In this document: in pieces, positions 1 to 9,400 of the stretch
How positions within the stretch are numbered: position 1 is the stretch's first letter
How the letters are laid out: the number at the start of each line of letters is the position of its first letter
Assembly (NCBI RefSeq): GCF_006968745.1
Contig: NZ_CP030118.1
Span: forward strand, 5,391,943-5,455,942
Direction: 5' to 3'
DNA length: 64,000 nucleotides
From: Brasilonema sennae CENA114
GTDB taxonomy: Bacteria > Cyanobacteriota > Cyanobacteriia > Cyanobacteriales > Nostocaceae
The notes under the pieces: model-generated
What the model saw: only the letters and a program-made list of their open reading frames with translations
The model's database searches: none
Told to the model about the DNA's origin: nothing
Made by a program: the position numbers and the translations under genes

Positions 1-187
1 CTAAAGCATCTAACCATTCTGAATTTGCTATTTCTGGTTGTTGTCCGGCTCGAATCGCTAAAGTTATAGCAGCATCTTCCAAATCTCCATCACATTCTTC
101 TATAATATCCAGTGCTTCCATAGCGATAAAGTCATCTGCAACTTGAGAGCGAAACAGTGCAATTTCTTTTGCCGTAACTTTCGTCAT
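1..187 (-). CDS. Hypothetical protein, N-terminal part (runs off left edge)
   Basis: An open frame on the minus strand starts with ATG at 185-187 and reads without a stop to the window edge, giving about 62 residues (begins MTKVTAKEIALFRSQVADDF). It is acidic and looks like a small soluble cyanobacterial protein. I recognise no domain. It lies about 180 bp downstream of the TolC-type gene on the same strand, so it could be the last member of the kai-tolC transcription unit or have its own promoter. The C-terminus is outside the window. Confidence 0.6.
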   Translation of the reverse strand, partial: MTKVTAKEIALFRSQVADDFIAMEALDIIEECDGDLEDAAITLAIRAGQQPEIANSEWLDAL

Positions 188-367
188 CAGATTGTGTTTT
201 CAGTGTTTGAAGTTTTCCTTTATGCTAGGATATGACAATTTTGATCGCTCAAATCAACAATTCACCAAAAAATGTAAAAGGGCAGAGAAAAGGGGAAAAG
301 TTTTTCTCTTTAACCTTTCCCCTTTACCTTCCAAAGGCTCACTGGCTCCTAATGACTATTGAGTAAC

Positions 368-2584
368 CTAGCGTGCTGCTCTAGAGGTGACTGCTCGTTG
401 TAAACCAGCTAGAGCACGATTGTAATTCAAAATTGCTGTGACTCGTTGACCTTCAGCTTGTGTCAAGGCATTTTCTGAGTCAATAACTTCAGTTTGAGTG
501 CCGACACCTGCTTGGAATCGCAAACGTGCTAGACGTAGAGACTCTCTAGCTTGTTCAAGAGCAGTATTAGCCGTTTGAACATTCTGCAAGTTAGATTGCA
601 GTTGAGAAAAATAACTTTCTACGTCATAGCGAATTTGGTTACGCTGGAGGGCAAATTGATTTTCAGCAATCCGAATGCCGGTCTTGTATTGAGATGCGGT
701 TGCTTTTGCTGCTCCACCATCGTACAAAGTCAAAGTAGCGTTAACTCCTAGGGAATAATTATCGGTACCGTTTCTTTGATCGTCAAACGTATCTCCCAGA
801 TTGTACCTACCGACCAAGCTCACTTGAGGACCTAACTGACCGAGCGCTAGGCGTCGCTGTTGTTCGTTAATGTTCCGTTGCGCCAAATACTGTTGCAGTT
901 CTGGACGGTTTTTAAAAGCTAAGACAAGAGTTTCAGCCAGCGGACGATTCCACAAACCGGCTATTTTGACTCGCTCAGCCGAACTAATATCAACTGACTG
1001 CGGCAAACTTAATGTTTGGGCTAATTTACGGCGAGCAATTTGCTGCTGTGAGATACCAGTTGTCAGCTGTTGTTGAAAATTTGCTAAATTGACCTGAGCA
1101 CGTAGAACATCGAATCGAGTACTCACACCAGCGGCTTCCAAAGCTTGTGCATCTCGCAAACTAGCCTGACCATTTCTCACGGCAGACTGGGCAATGCGCA
1201 CCTGTTCATCTGCTGCCTGCAGATCGTAGTATTGAGAAGTGACATTCAGGCGGATTTCCTCAGATTGACGCTCAACATCCAATTCATAAAAACGTAGCTG
1301 TTCCTCAGCTTGTCGAATGCGGGCTGTTGTTTGTCCAGAGGTGTAGAGATCGTACTGTACAGAAGCACTGCCTTGGAAATTTGTAGTAGAGGGTACATTT
1401 TCGAGTGCTGTGCCTGTGGAATTAGCTTGTTGTTGATTCAAGAAAGCAGGTCCAGTACGACTCAGACCTGCAGTCAGACCGGCAGTAGGCAACAACGCGG
1501 CTTGCGCCTGCCTTACGCTAGCTCGATTGCGCTCTACAGTTAGTAACGATATCTGTAGATCTTGATTGTTTTGCCGTGCTATCTCCAGAGCCTGTGTCAA
1601 AGTAATTGGTTGAGTTCCCTGAATCCTAACTTCTTCTGATTTTGTAGGAAACTGTAAAGGATTCGGGTTGGCTTTGAGATTATTAAGGAGCTGGACCGAA
1701 TCTGCTGGCGCAGGAGTTGTTTGCGCAGGAGTGGTTTGCGCAGGAGTTGTTTGCGCAGGAGTGGTTTGCGATCGCCTGGAGGAACCCGCCTGAGTTATTC
1801 GCCCAGGAGTTGTTCCTTGTGACTTAGAAGAACTTGCCTGAGCTACCAGATTTTTTTTGGTATTTTGTTGGGAGCAGGTAGACGATTTTAGAAGCACGGA
1901 AGCAGAACGACCGACCTGACTTTTACCATTGCTGGCTTGTTGTGGGCATGAGTTCATCTGCTCCAACAGCTTTGCGACTTCTACTGTCCCACGAACTGGG
2001 GTTTGTGACTTGTTTGGTAACTGAGCAGAACTTTTCTTTTCTGTAGGGACTTGCCCCGAAGAAGGCGTTTTTTGTTCAACAGTGGAAGTAGGTGTTGAGA
2101 TCTCGTTATAAGCAGAAAATGTATTTTTTGATTCCTCGGCAACAATTTTGTCGTTGTTTTGTTTTTGTATGCTTGTCCCAGACTGAGGAATTTTATTTAT
2201 CAACTGGCTTTGATTTGGGGTAGATTTAAAACTCATAAGCATACTTTGAAGCTTATGTGCTACCTTTGCTACTGGTACACCAGTTTTTCCTGTCAATATT
2301 ACCTCGACACCGCTACGAGTTATAGAAGATATTAAACCACCTCCCATAACATCAACAGTTGGTACTGCTGCGGCTAGAAAACTGCTACTAGCAGTATGAG
2401 GCAGTTGCGCCTTTTTAATATCGAGAGCAGTTGGAGTTCTCTCGAAAGTAGAAGTCAAGCCATCCGAAGAAGTCATAACTTTCACTCCCCGGGCTGGTAC
2501 AGGATTAGCCCAAGCAGACTGAGTCGCTAATACTGCTGCTGTTACACCAGGTAAGAAACTACTAAAAATTTGCTGTTTGTTCAC
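368..2584 (-). CDS. hgdD: TolC-family outer membrane efflux protein (HgdD-like)
   Basis: 738 residues. An N-terminal signal-like stretch (hydrophobic residues about 8-26, ending SAWA) is followed by a roughly 300-residue low-complexity region rich in Ser, Thr, Gln and Pro, and then a typical TolC/OEP module from about residue 325 to the end (starts near ITLTQALEIARQNN, with two helical-hairpin repeats such as YYDLQAADEQVRIAQ and YFSQLQSNLQNVQ). TolC trimers form the outer-membrane channel of type I secretion and efflux systems. The position directly after kaiC matches what I recall for Anabaena hgdD, which exports heterocyst glycolipids together with an ABC transporter. The long N-terminal extension includes a TTPAQ repeat (1710-1769). 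The family call is secure; the HgdD orthology rests on recalled synteny. Confidence 0.85.
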   Translation of the reverse strand: MNKQQIFSSFLPGVTAAVLATQSAWANPVPARGVKVMTSSDGLTSTFERTPTALDIKKAQLPHTASSSFLAAAVPTVDVMGGGLISSITRSGVEVILTGKTGVPVAKVAHKLQSMLMSFKSTPNQSQLINKIPQSGTSIQKQNNDKIVAEESKNTFSAYNEISTPTSTVEQKTPSSGQVPTEKKSSAQLPNKSQTPVRGTVEVAKLLEQMNSCPQQASNGKSQVGRSASVLLKSSTCSQQNTKKNLVAQASSSKSQGTTPGRITQAGSSRRSQTTPAQTTPAQTTPAQTTPAPADSVQLLNNLKANPNPLQFPTKSEEVRIQGTQPITLTQALEIARQNNQDLQISLLTVERNRASVRQAQAALLPTAGLTAGLSRTGPAFLNQQQANSTGTALENVPSTTNFQGSASVQYDLYTSGQTTARIRQAEEQLRFYELDVERQSEEIRLNVTSQYYDLQAADEQVRIAQSAVRNGQASLRDAQALEAAGVSTRFDVLRAQVNLANFQQQLTTGISQQQIARRKLAQTLSLPQSVDISSAERVKIAGLWNRPLAETLVLAFKNRPELQQYLAQRNINEQQRRLALGQLGPQVSLVGRYNLGDTFDDQRNGTDNYSLGVNATLTLYDGGAAKATASQYKTGIRIAENQFALQRNQIRYDVESYFSQLQSNLQNVQTANTALEQARESLRLARLRFQAGVGTQTEVIDSENALTQAEGQRVTAILNYNRALAGLQRAVTSRAAR
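1710..1769 (-). repeat. 15-bp in-frame tandem repeat in the TolC linker
   Basis: Four 15-bp units alternate between two variants that differ by one base, so the tract is equally a perfect 2 x 30 bp repeat. It encodes (TTPAQ)n in the Pro/Thr-rich linker before the TolC module. Its length probably varies between strains. Confidence 0.9.
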
Positions 2585-2655
2585 CGCATCCCCTCACACG
2601 AAAATTAAGCGGCTGAAACTGTTTTGTCGCCACAGAATATATCACGATGCCAAGT

Positions 2656-4215
2656 TTAGGGATCGGAACTCTGTGTGTCTTGAAATCCTTTGACAATGCG
2701 AGACAGTTCCGCCTTCTCATCGATAGTAACGCGCGTAGGAGCACCGCTGACAATTCGTTCATAGTTGCGGAACGAATTTTTAATTTCCGGACCGTCAGCC
2801 GTAATATTGTACTCGCGAATACCCTTGTCATGCCACGAACCACGCATTTTAAAGACATTGATTGCCCGCGCCATTTCTCCCCGAATTTCCACATACTGTA
2901 ACATCAAAATTGTGTCTGTAATCGTAGAAATATGAGAGTCTGTAATAGAGTGCGAACCCATAAATTGCTCGGTTGTGTTGGTAAAAAAGCCTGTAATTTC
3001 TTCTTGCTTGGCATAACCCGTCACACCAATCACAAATTGCCGGAACGCATTATTACTTACCCCTCGTGCTAGTGCAGAAAGAGAGTCAATGGCAATACGA
3101 GAAGGTTTAAATTCAGCAATTTCTGATTTAATAATTTGCAGGTGGTCTTCTAAACCGGTTGATTCCGGATACGTACAAATTATTTTTAACAAACCTTGAC
3201 GTTCTAATTCCTCAAAATCTATTCCCCATGAGTAAGCATTGCGAGACAGTTGTGCGCGTGATTCTTCATAGGCAAATAATATCACCCGTTCACTGTGAAC
3301 ACAGCCATTTTGCAGAAACTTGCTCACCAAAAGAGTTTTTCCAGTACCCGTTGCTCCTGTTGCTAAAATAATCGAATCCCTAAAGAAACCACCGCCGCAC
3401 ATTTGGTCTAAGGCTTTAACACCAGAGGATACTCTGACGTTTGAAGACCGTTGAGTTAAGCGCATAGCTCCCAATGGGAAAATATTAATTCCTGCATTGG
3501 TAATTGTAAAAGGATATTCACCCTTCATGTGTGTTGTACCACGCAGTTTTAGTATTTCCATTGTGCGACGGCGACGTTCTCCTTCTAAAACATTACGTAC
3601 AATCGCCACATTATCGGAAACAAATTCTTCTACGCCAAAACAGGCAACAGGCCCGTATTCATCTATGCGTTCTGTGGTTATAATTGTAGTTACACTTAAT
3701 TGTTTCAGACGAGCAACGAGACGAAATATTTCTCGCCGCACAACTCCTACAGCTTCATATTGCTGAAAAACTGCTGTAATTGAGTCAATAGAAACGCGTT
3801 TCGCTCTATACTTACGAATCGCGTATTGTAAGCGCTCAATCAGCGCAGAAAGATCGAAATTGCCAACAACATCTTGTCCCTCAGGATCTGGAGAAGCATC
3901 CAGTATAAATAATTTTCCTTCATTGATATGATGTTGCAAGTCCCAACCAAAAATACCAGCATTTTTAATAATATCACCAGGAGATTCTTCAAATGTAACA
4001 AAGACTCCTGATTCATCAAAGTAGGTGATACCGTTATAAAGAAATTGCAGAGAAAATAAAGTTTTGCCAGTTCCAGAGGTTCCGCTAACTAAAGTCGTTC
4101 TTCCTACAGGTAAGCCACCATGACTAATATCGTCAAAGCCCTCTATCATTGTCCGGATTTTTTCTACACCTCGTGTCGGTGTTTTGGTTTGCTCTAAATT
4201 TTCTTTATGACTCAT
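2656..4215 (-). CDS. kaiC: Circadian clock ATPase/autokinase KaiC
   Basis: 519 residues, the same length as Synechococcus KaiC. It has two RecA-like domains. CI carries the P-loop GTSGTGKT (about residues 45-52) with the catalytic Glu pair in TFEES; CII carries ATGATGTGKT with AYEES. The adjacent Ser-Thr autophosphorylation sites are visible in SHISTITDT, about residues 431-432 by family numbering, followed by the conserved VEIRGEM and MRGSWHDK segments. KaiC cycles through phosphorylation with KaiA and KaiB and drives circadian output. It follows kaiB by 84 bp on the same strand, and the TolC-type gene starts 71 bp after it. All key residues appear intact. Confidence 0.99.
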   Translation of the reverse strand: MSHKENLEQTKTPTRGVEKIRTMIEGFDDISHGGLPVGRTTLVSGTSGTGKTLFSLQFLYNGITYFDESGVFVTFEESPGDIIKNAGIFGWDLQHHINEGKLFILDASPDPEGQDVVGNFDLSALIERLQYAIRKYRAKRVSIDSITAVFQQYEAVGVVRREIFRLVARLKQLSVTTIITTERIDEYGPVACFGVEEFVSDNVAIVRNVLEGERRRRTMEILKLRGTTHMKGEYPFTITNAGINIFPLGAMRLTQRSSNVRVSSGVKALDQMCGGGFFRDSIILATGATGTGKTLLVSKFLQNGCVHSERVILFAYEESRAQLSRNAYSWGIDFEELERQGLLKIICTYPESTGLEDHLQIIKSEIAEFKPSRIAIDSLSALARGVSNNAFRQFVIGVTGYAKQEEITGFFTNTTEQFMGSHSITDSHISTITDTILMLQYVEIRGEMARAINVFKMRGSWHDKGIREYNITADGPEIKNSFRNYERIVSGAPTRVTIDEKAELSRIVKGFQDTQSSDP

Positions 4216-4299
4216 GTTGACGTTTACAAATAGGAAGGAAACCCAGTTTTTATATTAATGATTAGTAACTATTGCTGATTATTTTTGTAGTAGAACTTA

Positions 4300-4620
4300 C
4301 TATTCCAACGGTTCTTGCTCGTCCTCGCTCAATTCTTCATAAAGTAAATCTAATCCAATCAACACTCTTTCTCTGTCTGAAAGGTCTCCAATAATTCTCC
4401 GAACTGGTGGAGGCAAAATCTTGGATAATGTTGGCGTGGCTAATATTTTATCTTCTTCCGCCAGCTGCGGGCTTTTCAGCACATCAATAACTTTTAAAGC
4501 ATAAACACCTTGAAACTCTTGTTCCAAAATATTTTTGAGTGTATTTAATGCCCGTACTGAGTTCGCAGTATTCCCTGCCACATAAAGCTTGAGAACATAG
4601 GTTCTTCGTGGTTGATTCAT
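4300..4620 (-). CDS. kaiB: Circadian clock protein KaiB
   Basis: 106 residues with the thioredoxin-like KaiB fold. The start (TYVLKLYVAGNT) and the conserved ILATPTLSKILPPPVRRIIGDLSD segment are characteristic. KaiB is the fold-switching partner that binds phosphorylated KaiC and sequesters KaiA. The acidic C-terminal tail (ELSEDEQEPLE) is normal for the family. The gene lies between kaiA (114 bp upstream) and kaiC on the same strand. Confidence 0.98.
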   Translation of the reverse strand: MNQPRRTYVLKLYVAGNTANSVRALNTLKNILEQEFQGVYALKVIDVLKSPQLAEEDKILATPTLSKILPPPVRRIIGDLSDRERVLIGLDLLYEELSEDEQEPLE

Positions 4621-4734
4621 ATTAGGTACAGGCTAGAAGTACAGATAAAACCACAATATCCTTTTATTAATTGTGATGGAATTTAAAGAGCGATTTCTAC
4701 CAAGAAAAACTGTTGAACCTTTGATTAAGTTATG

Positions 4735-5043
4735 CTATTGAGAAATTGAACAACGGTATAGTTCACACAAATGAGCCAGTATATCAATCAATGTTATACG
4801 GTAATCAAGTAATGCTTCATCACTCCTTCCTTCTAATTTTAGCTGTTTTGAAAATTCGTCAATCAGTTCCATATGAATTTCTATGACTTGAGGCACAGGA
4901 ATATTAGCATAAAAGACTGCATTTATAAATTTATCAATGTAGTGTTTCAGTGTTTTGTCTGTAGTGGTAAAGTAATTTATAAGGATATGGCGGTAGTCTG
5001 ATTTGAGTTCTTGCAATAATACCTGCTCTTCGGCTCTCGTCAT
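4735..5043 (-). CDS. kaiA: Circadian clock protein KaiA, short form
   Basis: 102 residues, corresponding only to the C-terminal KaiC-binding, four-helix dimerisation domain (motifs SDYRHILINYF, FINAVFYANIPVPQVIEIHMELIDEFSKQL). Unicellular cyanobacteria have a roughly 284-residue KaiA with an N-terminal pseudo-receiver; Nostoc-type filamentous strains have this short form, so this is not a truncation artefact. KaiA stimulates KaiC autophosphorylation. It is the first gene of the kai cluster, preceded by about 1.4 kb without convincing genes. Confidence 0.96.
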   Translation of the reverse strand: MTRAEEQVLLQELKSDYRHILINYFTTTDKTLKHYIDKFINAVFYANIPVPQVIEIHMELIDEFSKQLKLEGRSDEALLDYRITLIDILAHLCELYRCSISQ

Positions 5044-6479
5044 TGGTTAAAAAACTGGTGGAATTCACTTCTTGTGTCATTTAACAGCATCGGAACAATT
5101 AAAGCTTAATCTTTTATTTATATTTGTGGGCAGCAATTTGAGTATATACTGAACGTTCCTTTGCGTGGTAGCTCTCACAAAAAATTAAAAAAGTTGGGTA
5201 AAAATCACATTAGTGATGTCGCTGATCCGCCCAAAAAACCGTTGTTCATTAGTTGAATCAACTTGAGTCCTCCAAAATGGTTTGATATCTACCTGGAAAA
5301 TCATTATGAAAATAACATTTGTGTTGATCAATCATAGTTACTGATTCTATTGTTAAAAACTTTGAAGCTTCTTATTAAAGTGAAGCCACGCTCAAGCGTG
5401 AAAATCGTCATTCTAACTTTTACACTTCAAAACTCCTTTAGCTCATAACCGAATAAAATACTTTCTTAGTAAATATCAAGGTACAAAGCAAATCTGCCAG
5501 TTGACGAAAAGGACTGACTGTGTTAAGTCACGTGCTTGCTCATGAACGGTTAGTTGCTACTACTAAGTTATAGAACTTGGCACATGGTACAGGAAGCGCT
5601 GAGTCAAATGAGGATGTGCATATCTACTACCCTCACTACGTCTTTACCCCGGTCTTAATTTTGGGGGTGGCACGCTCCCGTGTTGTTTATGTGTAGTATT
5701 TATGCACTATTGATATCTACCTAATTATAGATTTATTGACTTTGCTCATTAATAAGATACTTAAACAAAGATAAACGATTGTCGCATTCCAAATCATTAT
5801 AATTCCTAAAGGTTCAATAGCGAATTTTTGGGGTGATAATTAGTGTAGCTGTAGCTATCGATGATGAGTTTCAACACGCTTGAAGATACCAGTGTGGACG
5901 CCTACAATACCCTAGGGCAACAAGACAGCAAGCAGTTCGGATGAGAATTTACCTTTCAAAAGAAGTGCGGTGCTACAGGAGGAGAGCCGCTGATCGACTA
6001 AAATTTGCACTCGTTGTTAACGCTGGCTCCTGAGTAGTCTCCTTAAAACACGCTACGTGTCCCCCAAGAGGTGCGATCAGCCCCCTTGCTTGACGTTACG
6101 CGTATCGCAGCGCGGCTCCCTTCCGCAGGATCGCACTTACTACAGGAGCAATTGCCAAAGCCTTGCTCTGGCCAACGCATACGACTTCCCCATTTATTAG
6201 GAGAGCTTTTTCCAAAAATTGGCTGTTGAGTGCAGGGTAAACTCACCTCCAAACTGTCAAGCGGCAAATAAAAATGCCATCACTGTGTTGAGCACTCTTG
6301 CTGGCAAAAAATTGTCACTTCAAAGTAGCTCATCTCTAAGCCGTTCAATTTTTGCTCACTATTGCTTTACTCAGTTTTCTTAGAAGATATAGCTTGAAAC
6401 TTAAACACCCAAAGCTTCTTTGGCAATTAGCTGGTGGTGCCGGAAGCCCAACCCCTAACAAGAGCGACCTCATTGCCAT
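5044..6479. other. Long intergenic region between kaiA and the divergent kinase gene
   Basis: About 1.4 kb with no convincing gene. It presumably holds the kaiA and kinase promoters. Short open frames here (for example 6043-6267 on the minus strand) have atypical composition and no recognisable domain. The stretch around 6060-6135 has the GC-rich, palindrome-laden look of dispersed cyanobacterial repeats. I could not identify a defined promoter or small RNA by eye. Confidence 0.5.
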
Positions 6480-9400
6480 ATGTCAATGCTACGATACCCG
6501 CTTTCTGACTTTATAGCAACCGTGCCTAGCTGCGTAGAAACAGCTACTCTGGCAACTGTGCTGGAAATTTTTCAACAACAGCAGTGCCATCGCCTAGCAG
6601 TTTTAGATAAGCAAAAATGCTTGTTAGGCTTGGTTTACTCTGCCCGTTTGCTACCACAATTGTTGACAGCAGGTCAAGGCAAAGGTGATTCTAACTATTT
6701 AGATTTACAGCAACCCCTTTCCACACTCGGTCAAGGGTTAATTAAACCTATACAAACAATACCAGCATCTTTGCGTATAGAGCAATTGAGTTCGTTTCTT
6801 GGTTCCCAGCAGATTCAAGAAAACACGAATGTAGATTGGGCACTGGTTGACTCAAATGGCAAATTTTTGGGGCTTGTGGATAGCTTACGCTTGTTGAAAC
6901 TGTTGACAACACAAAAACTCCAAATTGATACTCATAAGGGGACTAAGCGGACAAATTCAAAGAAAGCACCTCAAAAGTCATCTGTGGATACTGTTGGTGA
7001 TGACATCACCAAAGTCGCTGGAGTTAGGGCAACCACTGATAAAACTCATACAAGCGAGCAAAAACGAGAATGTAAGCCACTTGTGCAGTTATTAGAACGC
7101 CTGCCTTGGCCTTTAGCGCTACAAACAAGCAACGGCGAAGTCGTGACGCAAAATCCAGCTTGGTGGCAGCAATTGGGAGCATTAAAAGATCCAGAAGGAG
7201 TCAGACGACAAGTAGAAACGATTTTGGCAAAAGTCTCCTCCAAGAAATTACAGTACGCGACTCAAACAGCAGCCAAAATTTCTTCTTTTTTGAGCAATAA
7301 TCAGCATTTTTGTCAAGAAAATTCTTCGTCGCGATTAAGCGAAGTCATCCCAGAAAAAGATGTGTTACCTCGCTCAACACTGGGGGCGGCTCCTGACACT
7401 CATACTCATAACCAACAGCCGCAGCCAATAGTTGAAAATCCGGCATCAAATCGCTGCTTTCTAGATAGCCAACAAGGGACTTGTACCTGCATAGTAGAAG
7501 TGCAAAATGGTCAGGAGCGGGTTTGGCAGTTTGCCAAAATCCCTCTAGATAGTCCTGAATTGAAAGTCCTGAGTACGGATTCAAAAACACCTTTGGCTAC
7601 CAAAAACTCAGCACTCAATAATGAGTTGTGGCTGATGCTAGCCACTGACGTCACAGAGCAGCAGCAGCTTTCCAAAGAACTGGCGGCGAAAAATGCCGAT
7701 TTAATTCAACTCAACCGATTGAAAGATGAGTTTTTAGCTTGTATTAGTCATGAACTCAAAACTCCTCTGACTGCCGTTTTAGGATTATCGCGGTTGCTAG
7801 TGGATCAGCAGTTGGGAGAATTAAACGAGCGTCAAGCCCGTTATGCAGGACTGATTCACCAAAGTGGACGCCACCTGATGAGTGTGGTTAATGATATTTT
7901 GGATTTAACCCGTATGGAAACGGGACAAATGGAGCTTACGCTCACCAACGCCAATATTCAAAAAATTTGTGAGCGTGCTGTATCTGAGGCAAAAGCTATT
8001 CATAGCCAAACTAACAAAGCTTCCTCAAACTCACTCGCTCAAAGTACGCCTCCACAAGAACACCAATTCACTCTCTCAATGGAACCAGGCTTAGAGCAAA
8101 TTGTGGCGGATGAGTTGCGCTTGCGCCAGATGCTGGTGCACCTGCTTTCCAATGCCTTTAAGTTTACTGAAACAGCTGGTGAAATTGGACTTGGGGTTAG
8201 CCGTTGGGAAGGTTGGATTGCCTTTACAGTCTGGGATACAGGTATTGGTATTCCAGAACATCAGCAGCATTTAATCTTTCAAAAATTCCAACAACTCGAA
8301 AATCCTCTGATCCGTCAGCATGAAGGAACAGGTTTGGGGCTTGTCTTAACCAGAGCCTTAGCTCGTCTTCACGGTGGTGATGTTAGCTTCTTGTCGCGTG
8401 AGGGTAAAGGTAGCCAGTTTACACTACTTCTTCCACCCAGTCCTCCCAAAGAGTCAGGGAGATTGGCAGATGAGGAGATGGGAACAATTTCTTTTGCGCC
8501 GCATCATCAATCTGCCCGATTAACCAAAGAAGATGCTGTAGGGGCGTCTACGGCAAACCACCTTGGATCTTACGGGAAGACGCCTACAGAACGTCTACAA
8601 CCCATTAACCCAACCCAACCCCACTCGACGACAAGCCTTATGCCTGCGGCACGAATCGCGCAAACGGGTATGACTTATGCCAAAGGCACGGCTTTTGCGC
8701 CAGGGCAGGTTCCGGGTAACTCCAACAGACAAGGTACGTCAACGCGATACGCAAAGCGTCAGCAAGCGGGCTTATCGCAAACGCAGTCGCCTACACAAGC
8801 AAAGCCGTCATTCGATTTGTCTAACCGCTCCACAGGCGTCTACGGAAACTCACCTTGGGCTTTACGGGAAGCCGCCGTTCAGGCGTCTACAACCCATCAG
8901 TTGACTTCTTCTAAATCCCTCGTCTTAGTTGTGGAAGCAGTTGCTCGCTATATTGAGGATTTGACCGAACAACTAACAGGTTTGGGTTATCGAGTTGTGA
9001 TTGCCCGATCAGGATGTGAGGCTGTAGAAAAAGCTCGACGCTTGCAACCCAAAGCTATCTTCCTCAATCCGTTGCTCCCCTTGCTGTCAGGTTGGGATGT
9101 ACTGACTTTACTCAAGTCCGATGTCGCAACATCTCATATTCCTACCATTGTGACAGCAACAGGAGCTGAAAAAGAGCAAGCATTTGCCAACCAAGCAGAT
9201 GGTTTCTTGAGTTTGCCAGTGCAGCATCAAGTCTTAACACCGCTGATAGAAAGTCTGTGTACTCCACCAGAACAAAAGCAGCAAAAATCAGATGATGAAG
9301 AAATCTTCGCTAACAAAACACCATTAAAAATTTTGAAGTTGGTTCATCCTGATAGTGAATCTTCGACTTCGCAATCGTTACTTCAACAGCATCGGGTTAT

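Noticed and set aside
4735..5043. KaiA as a truncated pseudogene
   Set aside because: The roughly 100-residue form without the pseudo-receiver is normal in Nostoc-type cyanobacteria.
6043..6267. 74-codon minus-strand frame upstream of the kinase
   Set aside because: Composition is unlike neighbouring proteins, it crosses palindromic repeat sequence and has no recognisable domain.
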